This document shows, one piece after another, positions 53,237 to 61,652 of a stretch of DNA of 64,000 bases. The notes under the pieces are model-generated. The model saw only the letters and a program-made list of their open reading frames with translations. It did no database searches and was not told the origin of the DNA. Both the position numbers and the translations under genes were made by a program. The stretch comes from Candidatus Competibacter denitrificans Run_A_D11 (lineage in GTDB: Bacteria > Pseudomonadota > Gammaproteobacteria > Competibacterales > Competibacteraceae): NCBI RefSeq assembly GCF_001051235.1, contig NZ_CBTJ020000024.1, positions 1-64,000 on the forward strand, in the 5' to 3' direction. Within the stretch, counting starts at the first letter, position 1. Each line of letters starts with the position of its first letter.

Positions 53237-56218
53237 ATGCCGGGTCAAACACCCGTTAGCCGTTCTCAAAGGAACGGCATCGCCCGCGCTAATCACCGGA
53301 TCAGCCCTATGATTGCCGAACAGGATGCATCACCTAACCCAACCGACAGCCCGCCGAATCTAGCTATCGAACCGCTTGTCGGCACGGCTGCGCGGCTATT
53401 GGCGTTATTGCAGCAGCTAGTGCGCGAAACCCATCCATCAGGTGGAACAGCCGACCCGATTGATCTCGACAGCCACCTCGACCGAGACTTGGCGCTAGAT
53501 AGCCTAACTCGGACTGAGCTACTGCGGCGGATTGAGCAGACCTTTCAAATCGTCTTGGGCGAGCGATTGCTTCTGGCGGAAACCCCGCGCGATCTGGTGA
53601 GGCTGATCCGCCAGGCCGAAAGTGAAGCGGGCGTGCAGGACGCTCCAGCCGAGCGTATGGATTCCAGGGTGGAACGGGAGGTGGTACCGCGTTTATCGAG
53701 TGCTGGTATCCCAGAGCGCGTCGCAACGCTCATTGATATGCTGGACTGGCACACCCAGGCTCACCCAAATCAGAGCGCAATTCAAATCCAGGGGAGCAAC
53801 GAGCAAATTGAGGCTGCCTTCACCTATGCCGAACTTCAGCAGGGTGCGCAAGCCGTGGCGGCTGGGCTGCGTCAGCGTGGGCTACAACCCCGACAAACCG
53901 CCGCGATCATGCTACCCACCGGCAGCGATTACTTCTTGAGTTTTTTCGGCACCCTACTGGCCGGTGGTGTGCCGGTACCGATTTACCCACCGGCCCGCCC
54001 GACGCAAATCGAGGAACATTTGCGCCGCCATATCCGGCTACTGGGCAATGCCCAAACCATGATTCTGGTCACGGTTCCAGAAGCGAAGATCGTCGCGCGG
54101 CTGTTGCAAACACAGCTCCAGGACTTACGTCATGTCGTGACGGTGGCAGAACTCCAGCAGAGCCAAGACACCTGGAATGCCCCGCCAATTGGTAGCGACG
54201 ACCTCGCTTTCCTACAATACACCTCCGGCAGTACCGGCGATCCCAAAGGGGTGATGCTTAGTCACGCCAATCTGCTGGCCAACGTGCGCGCCATGGGCCG
54301 ACATATCGCCGTTAGCCCCAACGACCTCTTCGTCAGTTGGTTGCCCCTGTATCACGACATGGGTTTGATCGGCGCCTGCCTGGGCAGCCTGTACCACGGC
54401 TGTCCGCTAATCGTAATGTCACCGCTCACCTTTCTAGCGCGGCCGGCACATTGGCTGCGCGCCATCCACCGCCATCGGGCCACTTTATCGGCTGCGCCCA
54501 ATTTCGCTTACGAGCTTTGTGCCCGCACCATTGAGGAGCACGACATCGCCGGCCTTGATCTCAGCTCTTGGCGAATGGCGTGCAACGGCGCTGAACCTGT
54601 TAATCCCATCACCCTCGAACGGTTCATCGCCCGCTTCGGCCCCTATGGTTTCCGGCCGGAAGCCATGGCGCCAGTCTATGGCTTGGCCGAATGCTCAGTG
54701 GGACTCGCCTTACAGCCTCCGGGGCGGGGACCGGTGATCGACCGGGTACGCCGTGATGCGTTGCTGACCGATGGGCGGGCGGAACTGGCAAGTGCAGACG
54801 ATCCATCCGCCTTGCAGTTTCCGGCCTGTGGGCAACCCCTTGCTGGCCACCAAATCCGCATCGTTGACGAGCGGGGCCGAGAATTGCCGGAACGATGTGA
54901 AGGGCAACTGGAGTTTAAAGGGCCTTCGGCCACGGCTGGCTACTACCGCAACCCCGACGCGACCCGCAAGCTGTTCCCCCATGGCGATGGTTGGCTCGAT
55001 TCGGGGGATCGCGCCTATGTGGCGGGCGGTGACGTGTATCTGACAGGTCGAGTGAAGGATTTGATTATCCGTGGCGGGCGTAATCTGTATCCTTACGAAC
55101 TGGAACAGGCAGTTGGCGACCTCAACGGCATTCGCAAAGGCTGTGTCGCCGCATTCGCCAGCAATGATCCACAAATCGGCAGCGAACGATTAATCGTTGT
55201 CGCTGAAACTCGCGTGACCCAAGCGGATGAATTGGCCAAATTGCGCCAAAAGATCCAGGGCATCAGCGTCGAGATACTGGGCATACCTCCAGATGATATC
55301 GCGCTGGTTCGACCCCATACCGTTTTGAAAACCTCCAGCGGCAAAATTCGTCGCTCTGGGGTTCGAGAATTATACGAGCGCAACGCCCTCAATCATGGTA
55401 GCCGAGCGCTGTGGTTGCAGCTCACGCGCATGGTGATCTCTAGCGGCTGGGTACAAGCGCGACGCTGCGCAGACCGCATAGGCGCTTATCTGTACGCCGC
55501 GTATGCTTGGCTGCTATTTGGGCTGCTGGCGCCTGCCACCTGGCTAGGGATCATGACCCTGCCCAAGCGCGAGTGGCGGTGGAAACTGAGCCGGTTCATC
55601 GCTCTTACCCTGGCACGACTGACCGGTACGCCGCTGACTATCTCCGGTTTGGCTCATCTGCCCGCAGGACCTTGTGTGCTGGTCGTTAACCATGCCAGTT
55701 ACCTGGATGCTTATGTCCTGATCGCGATGATCCCGCGCTCCCTTCATTACGTCGCCAAGCGGGAATTATTGAATAATCCTTGGCTTGCCCAGCCCTTACA
55801 GCGGATGGGTACTTTGTTCGTCGAACGTTTCGACGCGCGGCGCAGCGCACTGGAGGGGCTACAGATCGCTGAAGCGGCAAAAAAAGGACAATCACTGGCC
55901 TTCTTTCCCGAAGGGACCTTTACTCGGATACCGGGTCTACGCAGTTTCCGCCTGGGCGCTTTCGTGGCCGCTGCTCAAGCCGGAGTACCGGTCATCCCGG
56001 TGATCATTCGCGGTACCCGCTCCATGCTGCGCGCCGGTTCCTGGTTGCCACGCTGCAACCCGCTAGAGGTGATCGTACAACCCCCCCTATACCCCGAAGG
56101 TCAGGATTGGCAGTCTGTGATACAGCTGCGCGATACAGCACGGGCTAGCATCCTGCAACATTGCAGCGAGCCGGACTTAGGCGATACTGTCAATGCTCCA
56201 CAGTCAAACGCTTCTTAA
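53237..56218 (+). CDS. Fused ACP / fatty acyl-AMP ligase / 1-acylglycerol-phosphate acyltransferase
   Basis: About 993 residues. An N-terminal acyl-carrier domain (about 45-130 from this start) has the phosphopantetheine serine in DLALDSLTRTEL. An AMP-forming ligase domain (about 165-710) has LQYTSGSTGDPKGVMLSH and GRVKDLIIRGGRNLYPYELE, close to FAAL enzymes. After a hydrophobic segment (about 755-775) comes a PlsC domain with NHASYLDAY and FFPEGTFTRI. The protein could activate a fatty acid, load it on its own ACP and transfer it to a lysophospholipid or other acceptor. Starts are possible at GTG 53228, ATG 53237 or ATG 53309; none has a strong ribosome site. Confidence 0.82.
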   Translation: MPGQTPVSRSQRNGIARANHRISPMIAEQDASPNPTDSPPNLAIEPLVGTAARLLALLQQLVRETHPSGGTADPIDLDSHLDRDLALDSLTRTELLRRIEQTFQIVLGERLLLAETPRDLVRLIRQAESEAGVQDAPAERMDSRVEREVVPRLSSAGIPERVATLIDMLDWHTQAHPNQSAIQIQGSNEQIEAAFTYAELQQGAQAVAAGLRQRGLQPRQTAAIMLPTGSDYFLSFFGTLLAGGVPVPIYPPARPTQIEEHLRRHIRLLGNAQTMILVTVPEAKIVARLLQTQLQDLRHVVTVAELQQSQDTWNAPPIGSDDLAFLQYTSGSTGDPKGVMLSHANLLANVRAMGRHIAVSPNDLFVSWLPLYHDMGLIGACLGSLYHGCPLIVMSPLTFLARPAHWLRAIHRHRATLSAAPNFAYELCARTIEEHDIAGLDLSSWRMACNGAEPVNPITLERFIARFGPYGFRPEAMAPVYGLAECSVGLALQPPGRGPVIDRVRRDALLTDGRAELASADDPSALQFPACGQPLAGHQIRIVDERGRELPERCEGQLEFKGPSATAGYYRNPDATRKLFPHGDGWLDSGDRAYVAGGDVYLTGRVKDLIIRGGRNLYPYELEQAVGDLNGIRKGCVAAFASNDPQIGSERLIVVAETRVTQADELAKLRQKIQGISVEILGIPPDDIALVRPHTVLKTSSGKIRRSGVRELYERNALNHGSRALWLQLTRMVISSGWVQARRCADRIGAYLYAAYAWLLFGLLAPATWLGIMTLPKREWRWKLSRFIALTLARLTGTPLTISGLAHLPAGPCVLVVNHASYLDAYVLIAMIPRSLHYVAKRELLNNPWLAQPLQRMGTLFVERFDARRSALEGLQIAEAAKKGQSLAFFPEGTFTRIPGLRSFRLGAFVAAAQAGVPVIPVIIRGTRSMLRAGSWLPRCNPLEVIVQPPLYPEGQDWQSVIQLRDTARASILQHCSEPDLGDTVNAPQSNAS

Positions 56219-56361
56219 CTCAATCAGATGGTGTCCAAATCCTATCACTGGCTTTGACCGCCCCCGATGTTTTGCGTGATCTTGATTTTATTAGTGGCCA
56301 CGCTGCGCTGATACAGCGAATCCTTCTGCGGCTATCAAACCAGCCCAAGGGATAAAATTAC

Positions 56362-56379
56362 TGTCAGCTTTTTTTACAG
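56362..56379. promoter_or_regulatory. TGTCAG-N8-ACAG site 1
   Basis: TGTCAGCTTTTTTTACAG, identical to site 2. Likely a binding site for an activator acting on the downstream promoter. It lies immediately left of the MITE-like element, about 460 bp from the expected transcription start. Confidence 0.5.
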
Positions 56380-56380
56380 C

Positions 56381-56499
56381 TTAGGAGTTACGCAGTTGAA
56401 ATTCTAAGTGATTGATTAATAGAAGATTTCTGTTGTCTGCTGCACAGGTCGATTTCTTTTAAAATCAGAGCGTTAGAGACCCAACTGCGTAACTCCTAA
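56381..56499. mobile_element. MITE-like element with 18-bp perfect terminal inverted repeats
   Basis: TTAGGAGTTACGCAGTTG (56381-56398) is the exact reverse complement of CAACTGCGTAACTCCTAA (56482-56499). The 119-bp element has an AT-rich core and no reading frame. Ends of TTA/TAA could include a TA target duplication. It resembles a non-autonomous derivative of an insertion sequence with GGAGTTACGCA-type ends; I cannot assign the family. Confidence 0.7.
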
Positions 56500-56555
56500 C
56501 TTTATGCCACCTATCCGGACCGCGCCATCGACATAACATAATAGGCAGGAAGATG

Positions 56556-56573
56556 TGTCAGCTTTTTTTACAG
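56556..56573. promoter_or_regulatory. TGTCAG-N8-ACAG site 2
   Basis: The same 18 bases as site 1 (TGTCAGCTTTTTTTACAG), about 250 bp upstream of the sigma-54-like promoter. Confidence 0.55.
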
Positions 56574-56700
56574 TTATTTAAAGTAAATCGTCCCTTAAAT
56601 TCTTTACTTAATATCAGTATATTTTATTTTAAATCAATAACATATTTTAATTTAGCTAAAACATAATTTGTAATCTTAAGAAAAACACTGCCGGTTAGGG

Positions 56701-56718
56701 TGTCAGGAAATTTTACAG
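56701..56718. promoter_or_regulatory. TGTCAG-N8-ACAG site 3
   Basis: TGTCAGGAAATTTTACAG keeps both arms of sites 1 and 2 with a different centre. Its centre is about 120 bp before the predicted start, the usual distance for an enhancer-binding protein at sigma-54 promoters. Confidence 0.6.
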
Positions 56719-56802
56719 TTCCTACATATTTTGAAGAATAACGACAAGCAATTTATTATCTAAGTTATTGTAATAAAATAGATACTTCTTTAATCTAAAT
56801 TT

Positions 56803-56820
56803 TTGGCATAAAAAATGCTC
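56803..56820 (+). promoter_or_regulatory. Sigma-54 (-24/-12) promoter for the PEP-CTERM gene
   Basis: TTGGCATAAAAAATGCTC has GG at 56805-56806 and GC at 56817-56818 separated by exactly 10 bases, the invariant spacing of RpoN promoters. It lies about 60 bp of leader upstream of the ATG. PEP-CTERM genes are known in several bacteria to be controlled by RpoN with the PrsK/PrsR pair, which fits. Confidence 0.7.
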
Positions 56821-56891
56821 ATGTAAGTACATCCTCGATATTTATAGAGGGTTTGGGTTTTTAACTAGGGTTTGGAGTAAGGAGATACTTT

Positions 56892-57662
56892 ATGAAACAG
56901 ACAACTTCTATCAGAAATTCAGTGCTGCTCGCTGCGATATTTGGCTTAGGCTTAGGCTCTGGCGTTGCAAGCGCAGCTGTTATCACTCAGGTCACTAACT
57001 TAGGCGCTATTCAGACTACAAGTGGTCTTACAGGTTTTACAACTACCGGCGCCAACATGGATGGAATGTTGATCACCGCCACTTATTTTAACGGCTCAGC
57101 GCTCCAAACCCTCAGTGGAAACTGGAGTGATATTGGTGCCAGCTCCGGCGGTGTGACCCTGGCCTCACAGCCTGGAGGGGGAGACGGTAATGATTTTACG
57201 CTCAAACTTTTCGGCGACTCTTTCAATAATGCTTGGAACTTGAATTTTGATGTGGCGGGCCGGGGATCTCTGAGAAGCCTGCTCTTTGATGGGGTACCTG
57301 GTAACACCGTATTCGATATCTGTGGTAATAATAATCAGTGGTGCGGTGGTAACACTGGTACACCGGGTTCGGCGAATGGGCTGAATTTCAGCGGATTCAG
57401 CAACACCAATATCGCTATTACCGCAACTTACTTTGATGCGTTAGCGATTGGTAACGCATCACCTGTTGGTGATGTGTTCACCAAGTTTAAGCTAGATTTT
57501 GGTGGCAACGGATTGGCCCAAAACGCATACCAATTTAACCTTGATACCGATAATGCCAAAACGACGATTGTCCCTGCCGTGCCAGAACCGGCTTCCATGT
57601 CGCTGCTGGGATTAGGGTTGGCTGGGTTGGGTGCGCTGCGTCGGCGTAAGCAATCAGTCTAG
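56892..57662 (+). CDS. PEP-CTERM sorting-domain protein
   Basis: 256 residues. A signal peptide of about 28 residues ends SGVASA. The middle is a Gly/Asn/Thr-rich beta-type exported region with a close cysteine pair (FDICGNNNQWCGG). The C-terminus is a textbook PEP-CTERM signal: VPEPASMSLLGLGLAGLGAL followed by RRRKQSV. Such proteins are processed by exosortase (EpsH/XrtA) during export with exopolysaccharide; no exosortase gene lies in the window. The ribosome site AAGGAGATACTTT precedes the ATG. Its substrate or partner is unknown. Confidence 0.92.
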   Translation: MKQTTSIRNSVLLAAIFGLGLGSGVASAAVITQVTNLGAIQTTSGLTGFTTTGANMDGMLITATYFNGSALQTLSGNWSDIGASSGGVTLASQPGGGDGNDFTLKLFGDSFNNAWNLNFDVAGRGSLRSLLFDGVPGNTVFDICGNNNQWCGGNTGTPGSANGLNFSGFSNTNIAITATYFDALAIGNASPVGDVFTKFKLDFGGNGLAQNAYQFNLDTDNAKTTIVPAVPEPASMSLLGLGLAGLGALRRRKQSV

Positions 57663-57677
57663 TTCCCCATAAAGCAA

Positions 57678-57710
57678 AGAAACCCGACCGTCGTGTCGGT
57701 TTTCTTTATT
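57678..57710 (+). terminator. Rho-independent terminator after the PEP-CTERM gene
   Basis: An inverted repeat with arms AAACC(C)GAC and GTCGGTTT forms a stem 20 bp past the stop and is followed by TCTTTATT. Confidence 0.8.
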
Positions 57711-57775
57711 ATTGCCTGACCATGTCAAATCTCAATTGAAAAAGGAAGGCGTATAGTTTCCGACAAGACAGGACC

Positions 57776-57797
57776 GGCAATAACCATTACTATTGCC
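57776..57797. promoter_or_regulatory. Inverted repeat before thiW
   Basis: GGCAATA (57776-57782) and TATTGCC (57791-57797) pair perfectly around an 8-base loop. It could be an operator or a leader hairpin. No TPP riboswitch motif is seen in this gap. Confidence 0.4.
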
Positions 57798-57847
57798 CTA
57801 GCCCAAGCCGGGTGCAAACGCAACCTATCCAGTCGAAAACCAAAACC

Positions 57848-58357
57848 ATGGTCCAGACTTCCGCCGCCGTAGCAACGCCATCAACCCGCTTGGTCGCTTA
57901 CAGCGTGGCGTTGGCCGCTTTAGCGGTCGCTTTATCACCGCTTAGTATCCCCACCGGCATCGCTAAAGTTTCCCCAAGCCAGCATTTCATCAATGTCATT
58001 GCCGGTGCGCTGGTCGGACCGTGGTGGGGATTAGCTGTTGCGGCGGTTACCTCACTGGTGCGCAATGCCTTGGGTCTGGGCACTCCGTTGGCGTTTCCGG
58101 GCAGTATTTTCGGCGTCGTTCTGGCCGGGCTGGCCTATCGCTACACTCACAACATTTACTTTACCGCGCTTGGCGAAATCATCGGTACCGGCTTAATCGG
58201 CGCCTCTGTCGGCGCGCTATTGGTTGCCCCCTATCTGATGGGCAAGGATATCGCCCTGAGCCTATTGATCCTGCCCTTTTTATTATCCTCAATGGTGGGT
58301 GCCGCCCTAGGCGTCCTTGGTCTTAGAGTATTGCGGCGTTTGGGTTATCTGCACTAA
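57848..58357 (+). CDS. thiW: ECF transporter substrate-binding (S) component ThiW
   Basis: 169 residues, all membrane. The ThiW pattern is SPLSIPTGIAKVSPSQHFIN, then GALVGPWWGLAVAAVTSLVR, NALGLGTPLAFPGSIFGVVL, and GEIIGTGLIGASVGALL. ThiW is the specificity subunit thought to take up the thiazole moiety of thiamin. The following ATPase and T-component genes complete an ECF transporter. A GTG at 57812 would add 12 residues; the ATG at 57848 is preferred on length, though neither has a clear ribosome site. Confidence 0.87.
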   Translation: MVQTSAAVATPSTRLVAYSVALAALAVALSPLSIPTGIAKVSPSQHFINVIAGALVGPWWGLAVAAVTSLVRNALGLGTPLAFPGSIFGVVLAGLAYRYTHNIYFTALGEIIGTGLIGASVGALLVAPYLMGKDIALSLLILPFLLSSMVGAALGVLGLRVLRRLGYLH

Positions 58358-58363
58358 ACGGCA

Positions 58364-59860
58364 ATGGCAGAGGCTTTGATTGCTTGCCGTGACGTCAGTT
58401 ACCGCTATCCGATGACCGGTTATCGCGCACTCCAGCAGGTGGATTTCAGCGTTGCGCCTGGCGAGTTTGTCGTGTTGGCCGGCGCTAGCGGTTCCGGCAA
58501 ATCCACTTTGTGCCGACTACTTAATGGCTTGATTCCCTATCTACAGGGCGGCGAGATCAGTGGCACTTTGACAGTGGCTGGAATGGACCCGCGCGCAACC
58601 CCACCCCACCAGATGAGCCGTGCAGTCGGATTGGTCCTGCAACGGCCGGACGCCCAATGCCTGGCCACCACAGTCACCAGGGACATCGCCTTCGGCCCCG
58701 CTTGCCAAGGTCTGGATCGGCCGAGCATCGCCCGCCGAGTCCGCGAAGCCGCCGAGTGGCTTGATATCGGCCACCTGCTGGAACGGGCGCCGCACACACT
58801 GTCCGGTGGCGAGCAACAGCGCGTTGCGCTGGCCGGCGTGTTGGCCATGCAGCCCCGTCTGCTGGTGCTGGACGAGCCATTTGCCTTTTTAGACGCAGCG
58901 GGTGCCGGCCAGTTGCGAGAGTTACTCCGCCGCCTACATGATGCCGGTGTCACGCTACTAGTGGCCGAGCATCGGTTGGAAGAGATCACCGGCGTCGCCA
59001 ATCGTATGCTGGTTCTGCATCAGGGCCGACTTGTGGCAGATGGGCCACCAGCGGCGATCATGGCCGGCGATCTCTCGGCTTGGGAATTGGCAACAGCGCC
59101 GCCGGTCTCTACACCCACACCGACAGCCCCCCTCTCCAAGCCGGTCGTGGAATGGGACGATATCTGGTATCAGCGTGAGAACCGACCGGTTCTGCGGGGA
59201 GCCAGCGTGAGCGCGAGCGCGGGGGAAATCGTCGCCCTGCTGGGCGCAAACGGGGCCGGCAAGAGCACCTTGCTCCGGCATGGTAATGGGTTGTTGCGGA
59301 GTCAGAAAGGGAACATCCGGGTGCTGGGCCAACCTATCGGCCGACGGCCGGTGGCCGAATTGGCGCGGGTGGTTGGCCTGGTGATACAGCAACCGGCCCG
59401 AATGCTGTTTGCTGCTACAGTACGCGCCGAGCTGGCAGCCGGCCCGCGCGCCCTCGGTCGGCATGATCCAGCCTGGTGCTCACAATTGAGCGAGCGTTTC
59501 GGCCTTGATCCGTTGCTCGAACGACCACCGCAGTTGCTCAGCGCCGGTGAGCAGCGACGGGTGGCGATAGCTGCCGTGCTTGCCGCTCGGCCCCAGGCCC
59601 TGTTGCTGGACGAACCCACCGCCGGCCAAGACGCCCGCGCGCGCGCGATCCTGTCTGCTTTGCTTCGTGAGTGCGCTGCCGACGGCGTGGCGATCATGGT
59701 GGCAACCCATAATCTGGCGTGGGCTTATCCACTGTGCGGGCGCTGGGCTGTGCTGGCGGATGGGCGCATCACCGTTGACGCGCATCCAACGGCTGTCCTC
59801 GCTCGGCCTGAAGTCTTACGTCATGCCCGTTTGCCGACCACGTTAGCGATGGCGGCTTGA
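58364..59860 (+). CDS. ECF transporter ATPase with two fused ABC domains
   Basis: 498 residues with two nucleotide-binding domains. Domain 1 has GASGSGKSTLC, LSGGEQQRVALAG and LLVLDEPFAFLD. Domain 2 has GANGAGKSTLL, LSAGEQRRVAIAA and ALLLDEPTAG. Usually the A and A' subunits are separate genes; here they are one chain. It begins 6 bp after thiW and ends just before the T-component gene, so the three genes form an operon for thiazole or another thiamin precursor. Confidence 0.92.
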   Translation: MAEALIACRDVSYRYPMTGYRALQQVDFSVAPGEFVVLAGASGSGKSTLCRLLNGLIPYLQGGEISGTLTVAGMDPRATPPHQMSRAVGLVLQRPDAQCLATTVTRDIAFGPACQGLDRPSIARRVREAAEWLDIGHLLERAPHTLSGGEQQRVALAGVLAMQPRLLVLDEPFAFLDAAGAGQLRELLRRLHDAGVTLLVAEHRLEEITGVANRMLVLHQGRLVADGPPAAIMAGDLSAWELATAPPVSTPTPTAPLSKPVVEWDDIWYQRENRPVLRGASVSASAGEIVALLGANGAGKSTLLRHGNGLLRSQKGNIRVLGQPIGRRPVAELARVVGLVIQQPARMLFAATVRAELAAGPRALGRHDPAWCSQLSERFGLDPLLERPPQLLSAGEQRRVAIAAVLAARPQALLLDEPTAGQDARARAILSALLRECAADGVAIMVATHNLAWAYPLCGRWAVLADGRITVDAHPTAVLARPEVLRHARLPTTLAMAA

Positions 59861-59861
59861 T

Positions 59862-60572
59862 ATGATCGCGCCCGATGCCGAATCGCTTGCCCCATTACCC
59901 GCCCCAACCGGCCTCTTCGATCCCCGCGCCAAACTGTTTGTCTATCTCTTGGCTTTCAGCGGGATACTGCTCGCCACCGAGCTGACGGATTTGCTGCTGC
60001 TCAATACCACCGCGCTGCTTGCCGTGCTGGTGATGCGTGCCAGTGAAGCATGGCGCCGCGCATTGTGGCTGCTGTCCCCAACCCTGGTGTTATTCGCAGT
60101 CATCGTCGGTTTGAGCGATGGCCCGATAACGGCTGCCAGCGCGGTTCTGCGACTGCTGGGGCTGGTCACAGTCAGCGTGCTGTTTTTCGCTACTACCCCG
60201 CCGACGGAGCTAGGCGAATCCCTGCAAGCTAGCGGCGTACCGCCCACAGCGGTATTTTTGCTGGAAGGCACGCTGCGCTTCACGCCGATGATGGCTTTGT
60301 TGGTCAGCGAGGTACGCGAGGCACAAGAAAGCCGAGGTATCCGGCTGGATGGGGTCTACCTGCTGCGCAACGGCACCGCCTTGCTCGCACCGCTGTTGGC
60401 TGACGTAATGCGCTTCGCCGATGATCTTGCCGAGGCGCTCGAAGCACGCGGTTTTGGCGGCCCTACCCGCACACCCTTGGCGGACTATCGGTTTCGACTC
60501 CGTGATTGGGCATTGGTATTTGGGATAGTGGCGCTAGCGGTAGCTGCGGCGGCTCTGCGCCACATTTCTTAA
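59862..60572 (+). CDS. ECF transporter transmembrane component EcfT
   Basis: 236 residues with about five or six hydrophobic segments. Typical EcfT features are DPRAKLFVYLLAFSGILLAT, the coupling motif EVREAQESRGIRLDG and ADDLAEALEARGFGGPTRTP. These Ala-Arg-Gly signatures (x-A-R-G) contact the ATPase. It starts one base after the stop of the ATPase gene. Together with ThiW and the fused ATPase it makes a complete importer. Confidence 0.9.
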   Translation: MIAPDAESLAPLPAPTGLFDPRAKLFVYLLAFSGILLATELTDLLLLNTTALLAVLVMRASEAWRRALWLLSPTLVLFAVIVGLSDGPITAASAVLRLLGLVTVSVLFFATTPPTELGESLQASGVPPTAVFLLEGTLRFTPMMALLVSEVREAQESRGIRLDGVYLLRNGTALLAPLLADVMRFADDLAEALEARGFGGPTRTPLADYRFRLRDWALVFGIVALAVAAAALRHIS

Positions 60573-60650
60573 AGATCACGCACTTTGGTAGTCGGTACGC
60601 TGATTTTTCCCGGCAAATCCCGCGTGATGAGGACAACCCAAGTTACTGGA

Positions 60651-61475
60651 TCAAGCGCCCTTGCCCACCCATGGATGCCAATGAAAATACAGCAGTAATA
60701 AGCCACCGAAGATAATCCGATAATAGGCGAATGGCGCAAAGTTATTTTGGCTCACGTAGTGCAGCAGAAAACGGACGACCGCCAACCCACCCAAAAAAGC
60801 GGCGACAAAGCCAACCGCGAACATAGGGACATCGGCAAGGCTTAAATTGCTCCACTCCTTAAGCAGACTGTAGCCGGTTGCTGCGAACATGGTCGGAATG
60901 GCCAGGAAAAACGAAAACTCCGTTGCGGCAAAGCGCGACATACCGCCCAACATTCCGCCCATGATGGTTGCGCCAGAGCGCGACACGCCTGGAAACAACG
61001 CGACGCTTTGCGCCACACCCACCGTTAAGGCGTCTTTCCAGGTCATATGATCGACCGATTGGACCCTTCCCGATGGTGCGTAGCGTTCGATGAGCAAAAT
61101 CGCAATGCCGCCCGCCACCAGTGCGCCGGCGACGGTGACGGGATTGAATAGATAGTGGGTAATGTACTTGTGAAACAGAAACCCCAGAATTGCGGCTGGA
61201 ATAAACGCGATGGCCAGATTGGCGACGAGCCGACGCGCTTGGGTATCGGAGGTGTAATTCAGCAGCGTGGTGCGTATGCGCTGCCGATAAATCCAGACCA
61301 CCGAAAGAATCGCCCCTAACTGGATGAAAATTTCGAAGGCTTCGGCGCGTGGACCGGTGAAATCCAAAAAATCTCCCACGATTATGAGATGACCGGTACT
61401 GGAAATCGGTAAAAACTCCGAAGCGGCCTCGACAAGCCCCAGAATTAACGCTTTGAGAATTAACAGGATGTCCAA
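60651..61475 (-). CDS. uppP: Undecaprenyl-diphosphatase UppP (BacA)
   Basis: 274 residues with about eight membrane segments. The active-site motifs are EAASEFLPISSTGHLIIVGD and PGVSRSGATIMGGMLGG. It recycles undecaprenyl pyrophosphate to the phosphate carrier at the cytoplasmic membrane for peptidoglycan and O-antigen synthesis; overproduction gives bacitracin resistance. The start codon is TTG at 61475 with a perfect AAGGAG five bases upstream; no ATG lies nearby. It converges with the EcfT gene. Confidence 0.94.
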   Translation of the reverse strand: MDILLILKALILGLVEAASEFLPISSTGHLIIVGDFLDFTGPRAEAFEIFIQLGAILSVVWIYRQRIRTTLLNYTSDTQARRLVANLAIAFIPAAILGFLFHKYITHYLFNPVTVAGALVAGGIAILLIERYAPSGRVQSVDHMTWKDALTVGVAQSVALFPGVSRSGATIMGGMLGGMSRFAATEFSFFLAIPTMFAATGYSLLKEWSNLSLADVPMFAVGFVAAFLGGLAVVRFLLHYVSQNNFAPFAYYRIIFGGLLLLYFHWHPWVGKGA

Positions 61476-61652
61476 AATCGCTCCTTCAGATTAGGGTACG
61501 CACAAGGCCGGCGATTCTAGCAACTCTGTACCATGGCTACCATGTACATACCAATAAAACGGATAGCAGTATTCACCTAAAGCCAACGACTTGAACGGAT
61601 AAATCTTATCTTGTTCTAATGATTTACATCCCCTGCCCGCCAAGAGGTGCCC

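Larger units (their letters stand above)
56219..56891. other. AT-rich regulatory region before the PEP-CTERM gene
   Basis: 673 bp without a convincing gene. It contains three TGTCAG-N8-ACAG sites, a MITE-like inverted-repeat element and a sigma-54-type promoter, each listed separately. The composition becomes strongly AT-rich from about 56580 onward, unlike both neighbours. Confidence 0.75.

Noticed and set aside
57662..57847. Possible TPP riboswitch before thiW
   Set aside because: No conserved thi-box segments (such as CTGAGA or the ACCTGAT region) could be found in the leader.
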